Source of the DNA: Mycoplasma sp. OR1901
Lineage (GTDB): Bacteria; Bacillota_I; Bacilli_A; Mycoplasmatales; Metamycoplasmataceae
Reading direction: 5' to 3'
DNA: 64,000 nt
Assembly: GCF_013348745.1 (NCBI RefSeq)
Contig: NZ_CP054666.1
Coordinates: 898,939-962,938 of the forward strand
In this document: positions 44,631 through 55,700 of the stretch, one piece after another
Numbering within the stretch: position 1 is the first letter of the stretch
Layout of the letters: each line of letters begins with the position of its first letter
The notes under the pieces: generated by a model
The model's input: only the letters and a program-made list of their open reading frames with translations
What the model was told of the DNA's origin: nothing
The model's database searches: none
Made by a program: the position numbers and the translations under genes

Positions 44631-44660
44631 TTAAACACAATCGAATGGTTGTGTTTTTTA
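44631..44660 (+). terminator. Terminator of the ABC-2 exporter operon
   Basis: Stem AAACACAA / TTGTGTTT and T tract. Confidence 0.8.
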
Positions 44661-44712
44661 CTATAATTCTTCACTTTTTGTTATTTTATTCGAAGTTAAA
44701 GCATATACATAG

Positions 44713-44718
44713 TATAAT
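44713..44718 (+). promoter_or_regulatory. -10 box of nuclease lipoprotein 1
   Basis: TATAAT in ATAGTATAATA, a context repeated upstream of the second nuclease gene. Confidence 0.6.
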
Positions 44719-44742
44719 AAAAGTAAGAAAAAGAGGAGATAA

Positions 44743-45729
44743 ATGAAATTTAAAAATATATTTAAATTAATCGGTTTAACACTTGCGACATCAAGTTTAC
44801 CGATTATTGCTATATCATGTAATGATGCTACACAAAAAACAGAATCTGGTAATGGTTCAAATGCAGGTTCTTCAACAGGAGCCGGAAATAATTCAGGAAA
44901 TTCCGCAACAGTTGACTTATCAAAATATGTTTACGATGCAAGTAACAACTATTACGCAAGTGCTGATGGTTTATCTGGTCAAGCATTATTAAAAGAATTA
45001 ACAAAAATTCAAAAATCACACTTAAGCGGAATCGGGTCATACAATGATCTAAAAAGACTTTATGGAAGTACAAACGCTTTTAAAGATATTTATTTCGAAA
45101 AAGATAATACTTTATTAGATGTTTACTCAGAAAATCCTGATGGAAAAGATCCTTATACATTTAGAAACTACGGTACAGTTGGTGGTCGTAATGAAGGTGA
45201 TGGAACAAATAGAGAACATATGATTCCACAATCATGATTCAATAAACAATCACCAATGAGAAATGATGGTCAATTTGTTTGACCTACTGATATTAAAGTA
45301 AATAACATGAGAAGTAATTTCCCACACGGGATTGTAAAAAGTATTGACGAAACATCTAGAAATGGTTCTAAACTAGGAACAGATAATAGTGGTCAAACAG
45401 TTTTTGAACCAATTGATCATTTTAAAGGAGATATTGCACGTACATACTTATATTTTATAGCTACATATAATGATAAAAACGTACGTAATGGTAACAGTAT
45501 CTTTACAACTTCATTCCCTTATATTGAAAGTAAGTTTTTAAACATATACAAAGAATGAGATAAACAAGATTCAGTTGATATTTTTGATATAACTAGAAAT
45601 AACGAAACTGCTAAATATGAACAAATGAGAAACCCATTCATTGATTACCCTAATTTATATGAAAATATCTTTGGTGAAAATCCAAAACCATTTAAAAACA
45701 AAGGTGTTTTAGTTAACATTAATAATTAA
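44743..45729 (+). CDS. Endonuclease I-family lipoprotein nuclease (copy 1)
   Basis: Surface-anchored nuclease for degrading host DNA/RNA and supplying nucleotide precursors. It has 328 residues: lipobox Cys26 (IAISC), a short Gly/Asn/Ser linker (about 30-58), then an EndA/Vvn/BsnB-type catalytic domain. The beta-beta-alpha metal core NREHMIPQSWFN contains His159, with DIKVNNMRSNFPHG and KGDIARTYLYF downstream, where the family places its other metal ligands. AGAGGAGATAA precedes the ATG. Its neighbour is a close paralog. Confidence 0.88.
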
Positions 45730-45742
45730 TTAAATATATCAT

Positions 45743-45768
45743 AACCGCATAACCATGCGGTTTTTTAT
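45743..45768 (+). terminator. Terminator after nuclease copy 1
   Basis: Stem AACCGCAT / ATGCGGTT and six T residues. Confidence 0.9.
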
Positions 45769-45828
45769 TTAAAATAATTGTTATATTTTAAAATTTAAGA
45801 TTTGTTACAAAACTAAATGAGTAGATAG

Positions 45829-45834
45829 TATAAT
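45829..45834 (+). promoter_or_regulatory. -10 box of nuclease lipoprotein 2
   Basis: TATAAT inside a dyad GAGTA…TACTC; TTACAA lies 18 bases upstream. The copy therefore has its own promoter. Confidence 0.55.
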
Positions 45835-45858
45835 ACTCTCGAGAAAAAGAGGAGATAA

Positions 45859-47289
45859 ATGAAATTTAAAAAAATATTTAAATCAATTGGTTTGACTTTA
45901 GTTATTTCTAGTTTACCAATTGCTTCTTTATCATGTAATGGTATAGATGAAAAAATAAATAGAAAAGATGAAAATACAACTAATTCATCAATTGAAAAGA
46001 ACGAAAACATAATTGAAAATATCGACAATAGTAAAAAAGACAATAAAATAGAGAGTAATACTAATGTAGATTCAATAGAAAAAGAAGATAGAAATAATTC
46101 ATCTGATAGTGATGTTACAAACAATGAAATTAACAATGATTCAGAGGACAATGTAAATAATAACGTAAACGATTCTGATGAATCCAAAAATCAAAGTACT
46201 AACGATTTGGATACAAAAGATGAAAGTAGTGATTCCGTCAAAACCGATCAAGTCGAAAGTGAAAACGAAGATAACTCATTAGATAATAATGAAGGTGAAA
46301 GTGTTGTTAAAGATGATCAAAATAATGAAAAAGACGGAAATAATTCAACAGGTAATACTGAAGACGGAAATACACATCAAAATGATCAAACTAGCGAAAA
46401 AGAAGACGGTATAGAAAGTAATGATTCAAACGATCAAAATGAAGGTGTAAATGCGCAAGAAAACAATTCAACAGATTCATTAAAATATATTTATGATATC
46501 GAAAATAAATACTATTCTAGTGCGGATGGATTATCAGGACGAGAGTTATTAAATCAATTAACAAGAATTCAAAAATCACATTTTAAAAGCATAAAAGGAT
46601 ACGATCAGCTAAAAAACTTTTATAATAAAACAAACGCTTTTAGAGATATTTATTTCGAAAAAGATAACACTATTTTAGATGTTTATTCTGAAAATCCTAG
46701 CGGAATAGATCCGTATAATTTTGAAGATTACGTAACTAACGGTGGACGTAGAGAAGGTGATGGAACAAATAGAGAACATATGATTCCACAATCATGATTT
46801 AATAAACAATCCCCAATGAAAAGTGATGGACAATTTGTTTGACCTACTGATATTAAAGTAAATAACATGAGAAGTAATTTTCCGCACGGTATTGTATCAA
46901 ACGTAACAAAAGTATCTAAGAATGGCTCTAAACTAGGTAGAAATAATAGAGGAAACACTGTTTTTGAGCCTGTTGATCAATTTAAAGGCGATATAGCACG
47001 TACATACTTATATTTTATAGCTACATATAACGATAAAAATATACGTAATGGTAATAGCATCTTTACAACATCCTTCCCATATATAAACGAACACTTTTTA
47101 GAAGTATATAAAATTTGAGATAAACAAGATTCGGTTGATATTTTTGATGTGACTAGAAATAATCAAACAGCAAAATATCAAAAAATTAGAAATCCGTTCA
47201 TCGATTATCCTGATTTATATGAAAATATATTTGGAGAAAATCCAAAACCTTTTAAAAATAAAGGGGTTTTAATTAAAATTAATCAATAA
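45859..47289 (+). CDS. Endonuclease I-family lipoprotein nuclease (copy 2, long acidic linker)
   Basis: Paralog of the preceding gene, 476 residues. The signal peptide is nearly identical (MKFKxIFKxIGLTL, lipobox Cys26) and the catalytic domain keeps NREHMIPQSWFN (His307), DIKVNNMRSNFPHG and KGDIARTYLYF. Between them is a low-complexity linker of about 180 residues rich in Asn, Asp, Glu and Ser, about 150 longer than in copy 1. The linker may extend the nuclease from the membrane. Own promoter and terminator. Confidence 0.88.
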
Positions 47290-47314
47290 TACGTTTCATA
47301 CGTATTATTTTTTA
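47285..47314 (+). terminator. Terminator after nuclease copy 2
   Basis: Stem AATAATACG / CGTATTATT overlapping the stop codon, then T residues. Confidence 0.75.
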
Positions 47315-47393
47315 AACTAATAAAACAAAAAAACTATAAATACAAACAAATATGAAAAAAATATTTTTTTTAGTTTTTTTTATAAAAATGTTA

Positions 47394-47399
47394 TATAAT
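47394..47399 (+). promoter_or_regulatory. -10 box of the candidate ncRNA
   Basis: TATAAT with TTAGTT 18 bases upstream; predicted start about 47406. Confidence 0.55.
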
Positions 47400-47405
47400 A
47401 ATTTT

Positions 47406-47672
47406 CCAAGCCAATTTAGGGGTTTGGTGCAAATCTAACTAATCTTACATATACAATATAATAATTAGTTACAGTTATAATTTAAAATATATTAGTTTTT
47501 CTTTCTTGTTTATTTTTAAAGGTCAATACTCTCTCTTTCTCTCCTTTATAAATTTCAAAATATCATAATTAAAATTATTATTACTCTTTTTCCTTAGTTT
47601 CAATTAGTTAGATTTGTGAACAATACTTACATTACATTAATAATAACTCCTTTAATTAGGAGTTTTATTTTT
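47406..47672 (+). ncRNA. Candidate structured non-coding RNA, about 265 nt
   Basis: Promoter, no open reading frame, and a clean terminator (AACTCCT / AGGAGTT plus T tract, 47645-47672). The 5' end folds as CCAAGCC/GGTTTGG (47406-47427). CAAATCTAACTAAT (47430-47443) is perfectly complementary to ATTAGTTAGATTTG (47603-47616), a 14-bp long-range helix. The same 5' segment can alternatively pair over 8 bases with ATTAGTTA at 47464-47471. A pyrimidine tract (47529-47550) could pair with Shine-Dalgarno regions. It does not look like tmRNA, RNase P RNA or SRP RNA to me. Identity unknown. Confidence 0.55.
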
Positions 47673-47675
47673 ATC

Positions 47676-47706
47676 AAAAAACTCACTTTTTATAAAGTGA
47701 GTTTTT
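47676..47706 (-). terminator. Terminator of prs
   Basis: Perfect stem AAAAACTCACTTT / AAAGTGAGTTTTT; T tract on the minus strand. It abuts the ncRNA terminator. Confidence 0.85.
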
Positions 47707-47710
47707 CTCA

Positions 47711-48685
47711 TTACATTTTTGAAATTTTTGTTCTGTAATCTTGATAAATTTGTGAAATGCTTTCATCTTCAAATGAAGCTTTAATAACTTTAGATAAGAA
47801 TTCTGATAAAGAAATAATTTCTAATTTACTAAATTTAGAAGCTAATTCATAGTTATCAATACTGTCTGTAATAATTACTTTTTCAACATTAGGGTTGTTT
47901 TCAAACATCTCAAAACCTTTTGTGAAAATACCGTGTGTTGCGGCAACAACAACTTTTTTAGCACCGTTTTCTTTTAATGTATCAACTGCTTTTAAAATTG
48001 TTCCACCTGTATCGATAATATCATCAATAATAACAGCGTTTCTATTTTCGATGTTACCTAAAATACCCATAACTTCTGTTTTATTAACATCTGTTCTTCT
48101 TTTGTCAATAATACAAATTTGAACTGTATCAGCGATTAGTTCAGCTAATTTTCTAGCTCTAACTGTACCACCATGATCCGGTGAGACTACAGTAAATTTT
48201 TCCTTCATATTTTTTAAAGCCATAGCGATTGGGTATTGACCTTTTAAATCATCAACAGGGATATCAAAGAATCCTTGTATTGATGGGTTATGTAAGTCTA
48301 CACAAGTAATTTTTGTTGCTCCGGCTGTTTGTAATAAGTCAGCCATTAATTTAGCACCAATAGGTTGTCTACCACTAGCTTTACGGTCTTGTCTTGCATA
48401 ACCGTAGTAACTTAAAACTATATTAATTGATTTTGCACTAGCTCTTTTTAATGCATCGATAAAGAGTAATAACTCCATCATGTTTTCGTTTACAGGTCTA
48501 CTTGTACTTGCAATAACAAAAACATCTCTATTTCTTACTGTTTGACCAGGAACAAGCATTGTTTCTCCATCGGCATAAACAGTTCTTTCAACTTTAGAAA
48601 GAGGTAACTCTAATAATTCAGAAACTTTGGTTGCTAATTTAGTAGAATTATTCATTCCAAATAATACACAATCTTTTTTATTCAT
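47711..48685 (-). CDS. prs: Ribose-phosphate pyrophosphokinase (PRPP synthetase)
   Basis: Makes PRPP from ribose 5-phosphate and ATP, for nucleotide salvage. At 324 residues it is normal. The flexible loop YYGYARQDRKASGRQPI, the divalent-metal site CVDLHNPSIQGFF, the SPDHGGTVRARKLAE region and the PRPP loop VIIDDIIDTGGTI are all present. It is a single gene with its own terminator. Confidence 0.97.
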   Translation of the reverse strand: MNKKDCVLFGMNNSTKLATKVSELLELPLSKVERTVYADGETMLVPGQTVRNRDVFVIASTSRPVNENMMELLLFIDALKRASAKSINIVLSYYGYARQDRKASGRQPIGAKLMADLLQTAGATKITCVDLHNPSIQGFFDIPVDDLKGQYPIAMALKNMKEKFTVVSPDHGGTVRARKLAELIADTVQICIIDKRRTDVNKTEVMGILGNIENRNAVIIDDIIDTGGTILKAVDTLKENGAKKVVVAATHGIFTKGFEMFENNPNVEKVIITDSIDNYELASKFSKLEIISLSEFLSKVIKASFEDESISQIYQDYRTKISKM

Positions 48686-48745
48686 TTACTTCTCTTTTCT
48701 TTTTTGTTTAATATAAATATATTTTACAACTAAAAGCAAAAAAAT

Positions 48746-48774
48746 AGGCACAACTTTATGAAATAGTTGTGCCT
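48746..48774 (-). terminator. Terminator of the FtsX-like/MacB-like ABC operon
   Basis: Ten-base stem AGGCACAACT / AGTTGTGCCT with a T tract on the minus strand. Confidence 0.9.
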
Positions 48775-48781
48775 ATAAGTA

Positions 48782-49732
48782 TTATTCTTTTCAATCTAAT
48801 AAGTTAGGATGTGTAGGATTACTGTTAATAGTTTCACCTGTTATTTTACCGTTTCTAACATGGATAACTTTATCAGCAATACGTTCAATGTATTGGTTGT
48901 GAGTAACCATAACGATTGTTATTCCGTATTTTTTATTTATATCATATAAGTAACTTAAAACTAATTTAGTAGTTTTATCATCTAAAGCACCTGTAGGTTC
49001 ATCAGCAAAAATAATATCTGAGTTTTTAGATAGAGCTCTTAAAATAGAAATACGTTGTTGTTGACCACCTGACATTTGAGAAGGATATTTATTTTTAACA
49101 TCTTCCATATCAAAATCTTTAAATAATTGGTCTATATTTAATCTTTTATCTTTATCTTTTTGTAAGTAAGCACCTGTTTCTACGTTGTCATAACCTGATA
49201 AATTTTGTAGTAAATTATAGTTCTGGAAAATGAAACTAACATTTTTTCTTCTGAACAATGTTAATTGTAAATCGTTTAAATATGGTAAGTTTGTATCACA
49301 AACTATAATGTTACCACGTGAAGGACGGTCTAGTCCACTAATTAAGTTTAATAGTGTTGATTTACCTCCTCCGGATTTACCAAAAATCATTACGAATTCA
49401 CCTTTATTTATGCTTAAAGAAACATTTTTTAAAACTCTAGTAACTGTATTACCAGAAAGGTAATATTTACTTACATTTCTAACTTCGATGATTTTACCAG
49501 GATCGTTTTTTAATGTTTTAAATTCATCTTTTGGTCTTCTTCTATTTGCAGCTTTATTTAATTTTCTAGCAATAGATCTATCAACAATCATTTTAGTACT
49601 GTTTGTATCTGAATCAAGTACTTCAAAAACATTTTTTCTATTTATTTTTTGATTTAAATCTTTTTTAGAAACAACAACAGGTTCAACGTTGTTTACTTCT
49701 GTTGTAATTTCTTGTGTATCTTTATCAGTCAT
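48782..49732 (-). CDS. MacB/LolD-type ABC transporter ATPase with N-terminal extension
   Basis: It has 316 residues. The first 80 or so form a charged extension (Asn/Lys/Arg-rich) not found in ordinary LolD proteins; the ATPase follows: Walker A GKSGGGKST, Q-loop FQNYN, signature MSGGQQQR, Walker B IIFADEPTGALDD. MacB-type ATPases work with FtsX-like permeases by mechanotransmission. The start overlaps the stop of the giant permease by one base (TAATG), so the pair is translationally coupled. Confidence 0.92.
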
Positions 49733-52700
49733 TATTTTCCTTTCAGTAAATCGATAGCTTTTATTCTATTTATATTGAACCATGATAGTATAGCGGTTAA
49801 CATGAATATACCTAGCACAACGCTACTTGTTAATAATATATTTAATGGAGATAACACCAGCGGAATCGAAATAGAAGCGGCTGTTGTTAAGAATGATGTA
49901 AATACCACCATCATACCAAAAGCAATTGGTAGTGATATTAAGATAGATACGATAATAAACGGAACGTAAATACCAAAGAACATCTTAATTTTTTCTTTAC
50001 TGTTATATCCTAAGATTGATCATATAGCAATATTTTTCTCGTTTTCATTAATTAAAATTGTTGAAATAATAATTAATATTATTATTGAAATAATGAAGCT
50101 CAATGCAGCAACAATTGTAACAATTGTTTGTACTGTTTTTGCAATATTTAATGTAAATGATACTTCAATTTCTTTTGAGTCAATTGTATATGCTGAAGCT
50201 ACAAAAAGTTTATCTTCGAATATGTTTGCAAATTTTTCAATAGAACTTGCAGCATTATTTTCTTTTATGTTTTTATAAGCTAACGCAAAGTTATCTCTTT
50301 CCTTATTAAATGTAGGATCTAAGAACTTCATAATATCATAAATATCATATCCTAATGATACCATAGCACTATCTGTTTTATTATTTGGTACAACTTCTTT
50401 TGTAGCAAATATACCGTCAAACATATCTTTTAAATCTTGTGCTGTTAAAGTTTTAGTTGAAAATGAACTTGCACTTGGTGAATATCCACTTAGTGAATAT
50501 AGACCTGCTGATCATAATAATTGAATAGGTAGTTTATGTTTAGATAAAATACCATTAAATTTATAATCTTCTGGATTTAGTCCTGCAACGGATGAATTAT
50601 TTCCTGCTGAATTTATTTTTTCAAATTTAGTTTCAACTAATTTTGAAATTCCAGTGATCTCATCAGCTGCTCTTTTTGGAATAATAAACTCATTATTAAT
50701 GTATGTAGGGTTTATTGCAATAACTTCAAATTTATAACTATTATTTGGTTTTTCAACTTCAACACCTAACAATTCGTTTAATTTATATGAATATCTATCT
50801 GTTCTATTTAAAACTTCTAGATCAATGATATCTCCTACATTTAATTTATATTTACCTTTAGAAACATAGTTAATAATTAATGGTATAGGTTTTGTAACAT
50901 CTCTACCTCTAGTTTCATAAACTTTATTTATATCTACAAGTAGATTTTTATTATTTTGATCTATTATTTTGATTTGTTTACTATCTTCTTTATATCCATA
51001 AAGTTTAATTTTTTCTTCATCTAGAATACTATCTACATATGTATATGTTTCATCAAATCTTTTATCTAAATAAATACCATTAAATGAAACCATAAAATCA
51101 AAGTTCTTGTTGATTTTGTACATTTTGTTATAAGCATCTACTAAGAATTGACGATACTCATCTCTATGTTTTGATGTAGTTATATTTTCGTGTGAGTAAT
51201 TCTTTTCAGATTCATTTCATCTCATGAAGTAGAATTTACCTTTTATAACATCATTATTATCAGGAACATATAAGAAGAAATTGTTTACACCATTTTCTCT
51301 TGTTTTATCAATGTCAATTTTTGGTGTATCGTTTTTATTTACTTTTTCTTTAAATACTACATTTTCTTGAGTTAGCATTAACGCATAACCAACACTATCG
51401 TGTGATTTTATAACTCTTGATTTTTGTGAGTCAGGAAGTGAGTTGTAAACCACTTCAAATGGGTTTATAGAAATAGCAGAATCAACAGAAATATTAACTG
51501 AGAATTGTGTTATTAAGTGTCCATCAAACGGATGTGGATTACCGTTTTTATCTATTCCATCCTTATTAATGTTTATTTCTTGAGAAATACCGGGTTTAAA
51601 GTAATCGGCATTATATGAGTTAATTTCTTTTACATCACCTACTGGTACATAAATATTATTACCAATGTTTTGTGGGTCAATGCTATTAATTGGTCCACCT
51701 TGATCAGTTGGTGAAAGTAAATCGAATTTATAATTGTATGATCTGTTTTTATAAGTATTTTGTATAGATTTTTCAAACACGCCAAATGTTGCGAAACCAA
51801 ATGTTGTTGTTATACTTGCTAAAACAACACTAACACCAAATGAAAGTAATTTTCAGAAACTATTTATGACTAAAGAAGCACCAAATTTAGTTTTAACACT
51901 TCTTCCTTTAAATAGTGAGATATATTTTTTGTAAAATTCACCAGTATTTAATTCTACAATTCCAGACATTAAGTCTATTGATTTATATCTTAATGAACGT
52001 AATGATATTGTAATTATTAATAATGACATTGCTATTAAAGGAACTACAATGTTTACAATTAATGAAACAGGTGAAAAGTCTAGTGTTTCGATTGGAATAG
52101 TTCAATAATTTTGAAGTATTTTTAACGAAACTGATTGCATCATAAATCCAGTTAGATAACCTAATAAATTACCTGTAAAGATTGTGAAGAAAGCAAACAC
52201 AACCATAGATGCAGAAATTTCTAAAGAAGTATAACCTTGAGAAACTAAAATACCAATAACCTTGTTTTTGTTTGAAATATATCTTTTAATAATAAACACA
52301 ACAGAAACAACAACAAGTGTTATTAATATAACTAAAAGAATTGTAGAAACTCTAGAAACAGAATTAATAATTAATTCAATAGCGGTAATTCTAATGCTAC
52401 GTTCAGGGTTAATTGGATCAAGTTCGTTATATAAGAATACTCTTTGTAATTCAACTGTATTATCAATTTTTGATTGGACAAATGTTTCTAATTCTTTTTT
52501 AAGTTCATTGTGGCTTAAACCACTAAGTTTAACATCATTTCTAATTGTTAAGTATTCTTTGACTAAGTTACCTGCATTAGCTTTTCTAATTCTGTCAAAA
52601 CCTTTGTCATTTACATAAACAATAGCTTGGTCTTCAACATTTAATTGAATGTTGTTTTCGTCTTGAATTGGGTATAGATAGTCAAATGTAATATCGTCGC

Positions 52701-55700
52701 CAACAATAATGTATTTTGAACCATTAATGTTTAATAAATATTTCTCAGGAAGTGTTTCAACTAGCTCTAATAATTCAATCGGATCTTTTGGAATTAATCC
52801 ATTATATATTTCTTTATTATTTCTTGATAAGAATGCATAATTAACTTTTGCTAAATATGATGAAGGCTGATCAAATACTAATATATTATCAATTTTAGTT
52901 AACGAAGTAATTGAGTTAACTAGTTTAAATATATCGTCAACTAAATTTAATTCAAAAATATTATATAAATCAGGATTCTTATGTGTTTTGTTAATTAAAT
53001 CAACAAATAAATCGTTATCTAAAGCAATACTATATGTTAAATCACTTTCGATAGTAGGTATAATAATATTTTCACTAAAGAATGAGTTAATAAATTTGTA
53101 TGTTACTTCTTCACCTTTAGATATCAATTCTTCTAAATCAATTGTTTTGTTGATTAAAAAGTAACCTATGTTTGAGTTTGTTAAAGCTTCTGAGCTTCTA
53201 CTTACGTCTGTTAATAATCATAAAACAACTTGAGGGTATTTTAATGTTAATAATGGATTTATTAATACGTCTGAAATACCGATTTTTTCAATTGAATTGA
53301 ATTTGTATTCTGAATTTAATGCTTTATCTATTTTATTAATATTTGCATAAAAGTCTTTATTTGTAAAAATGTTATGAATTAAATTATTAACAACTATTGA
53401 GTGAACATCTTTATATTGAATATTTACTCCATCAATTTGTGTTGTTTCATCATTTAATTTTGAATATAACAGAGATGCACCGATGTATGATGCTTGTTGT
53501 GATAATAAAAATTCATTTTGTTTAAAGTAATCTTTGAATTCAGGGAATTCTGAAATTAAATTTTTAAATAATTCATTTTTATATACACCATTTTCTTTTG
53601 CGAAGAGTTCTTCATTTATTTTAAATGAATCAGAAAGACCTTTTGTTATACCAAATTTAGTTTTATTAGCTAAAACAATGTTAGAGTATGGTTCGAATAA
53701 TTTAAATGAATTTACATATTCTAAAAGTTGTTCATTGTTAAATGTTTCAAGTAATTTCTCTGCAAAGAGAATTTTTCTATCTAAACTAATATTATTATCT
53801 AAATTAAATATGTCAAATCAAACTTTAAATATAGGATAGAAATCTTTTAAATAGTCAAAAGTTCCTTGTTTTGCTTTGATAAATTTACCAAGGGTTTTTG
53901 AAATTAAGTTATGAATAAAGTTTTTATCTATGTTTTCATAAAATGCATAGAAGTTATATAAAGATGAAATTGAATCATTGAATTTTGAATTTATTAAATC
54001 TTGTTTGTTATATTCAAAAGAAGTAATGATGTCGTTTCAAACTTTAACTCTATTTTTAAACTCGTCACTTGTAATGTCAGTTTCTTTATTTCAATCTAAA
54101 ATAAAGTTAGCAACGTTTTTCTCACCACTAGTAAGTTTTTCTCACTCATCTACTTGGTTATTTTGCACTTTCTTAATTAAACTAAGAGCGTTATCAAAAT
54201 AACTATTTCCTTGTGCAGGAGCAGTTTTATTTGAAGTTGTCTCAGAACTAGATTCATTTGAATTTGTTGACCCGGTATTTACACTTGAAGGGTTTAATAA
54301 TGAAAGTAAATCAAAGTAATCTAATTTATCTGGATCGCTTGATGGAATGATTAAAAATTCATTTTCATCTATTTCTATACTTGAACCTTTAAACGAAAGG
54401 TTAAGCATATTAGCTATTTCAGTTTTAATACGTTTATTTGATCCCGGTAAATGGAAGAAACTCTTTAGAACTGAATAAATAATATCTGATGTATTTAATG
54501 ATCCTGCTGTGTAATATCTTGTTGTTTCAACATAATCATCAAATAATTTGTTATATTCTTTACTTTTTATATCAAATGGAAGTACTTTTATTTTACTTTC
54601 CATTGTTTCGATAAATACGTTTAGGTCAAATAATTTAATAAAGAATTTAAGACCGTTAATTGTGTTTTCGAAGTTTTTTTCTTCTTTATTATTGTTGACA
54701 TCTATTATTTGTAATAAATCTAATATTTGAGAAGGTATATTACCAAATAAGTTTTTAGATAATTCTTGTATAAACTCTTTATTCTTTAATAACGTTGTAT
54801 CTAAATTGTCTAAAAGGTTGATTAAACTTGATTTAAATAATTTTTGATCAACTGATTTTAAAAGGTTGATAACAATTTCAAAAATACTTAATTTTCTATG
54901 TCTTAAGATTCCTTTTTCGTCTTCAATACCTTTATTGTATTTAGTATCAAAGAAATCTTGCATTTGATCAGTAAATTTAATGAAATCTATAGATTTAACT
55001 AAGTTAATAATATTATTGATAAATACTATTGGGTCTTTTGAAATTTTAGCTAATAACGATGTGTTTATAACTTTGTTAATATTAAATTGTGAGAATAGTT
55101 CAAATAGATTGAATAATTTACTTAATTCAGTTGCTACATATTCTTTTCTTGTTTCTTCTGGTTGACTTAATATATATTCTTTTGATTTTTCAAAAATATC
55201 AATTATAAATTTCTTAAAGTAGTCACCTTTAGGGTTATGAGACATAACATAGATACCATCAAGTAACATTTTAGGTAATACAATTAAATTAACCTCACCG
55301 CTTGAGAAAATCTTAGCAAAATCGTTTTTATCAAATGCTATTTGGATAGCTTTTGTAAACGCATAAATTGTTTCTTTTTGAACAAAACCTTTTCTAACTA
55401 TATCTGTTTTAAGGAAGTTCTTTTCAATCTTTTCAACAGCTAATTTAAGAGTATTTTGAGTTAATGCTTGGTTTAAACTTTCTGTTTCTGGTCCTCTGAA
55501 ACCAAAAGGTACATAAACATTATTTTTATAGTTATGCGAAATTTCAGCTCAAACATCTTTGCTTAACTCAACTTTTAAGGTTAAACTATGTTTTCTTAAA
55601 AAGTTTAGGAAGTTTTCCATTAGAATCATTCCATCTTCAGAATATTCATCAGTATATTTAGAATTGATTCATCTTGTTATTTCTTGTTTTTCATTATATT

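Noticed and set aside
47406..47672. tmRNA, RNase P RNA or SRP RNA
   Set aside because: No tRNA-like ends or tag frame, no RNase P core signature, and much longer and AT-richer than mycoplasma SRP RNA.
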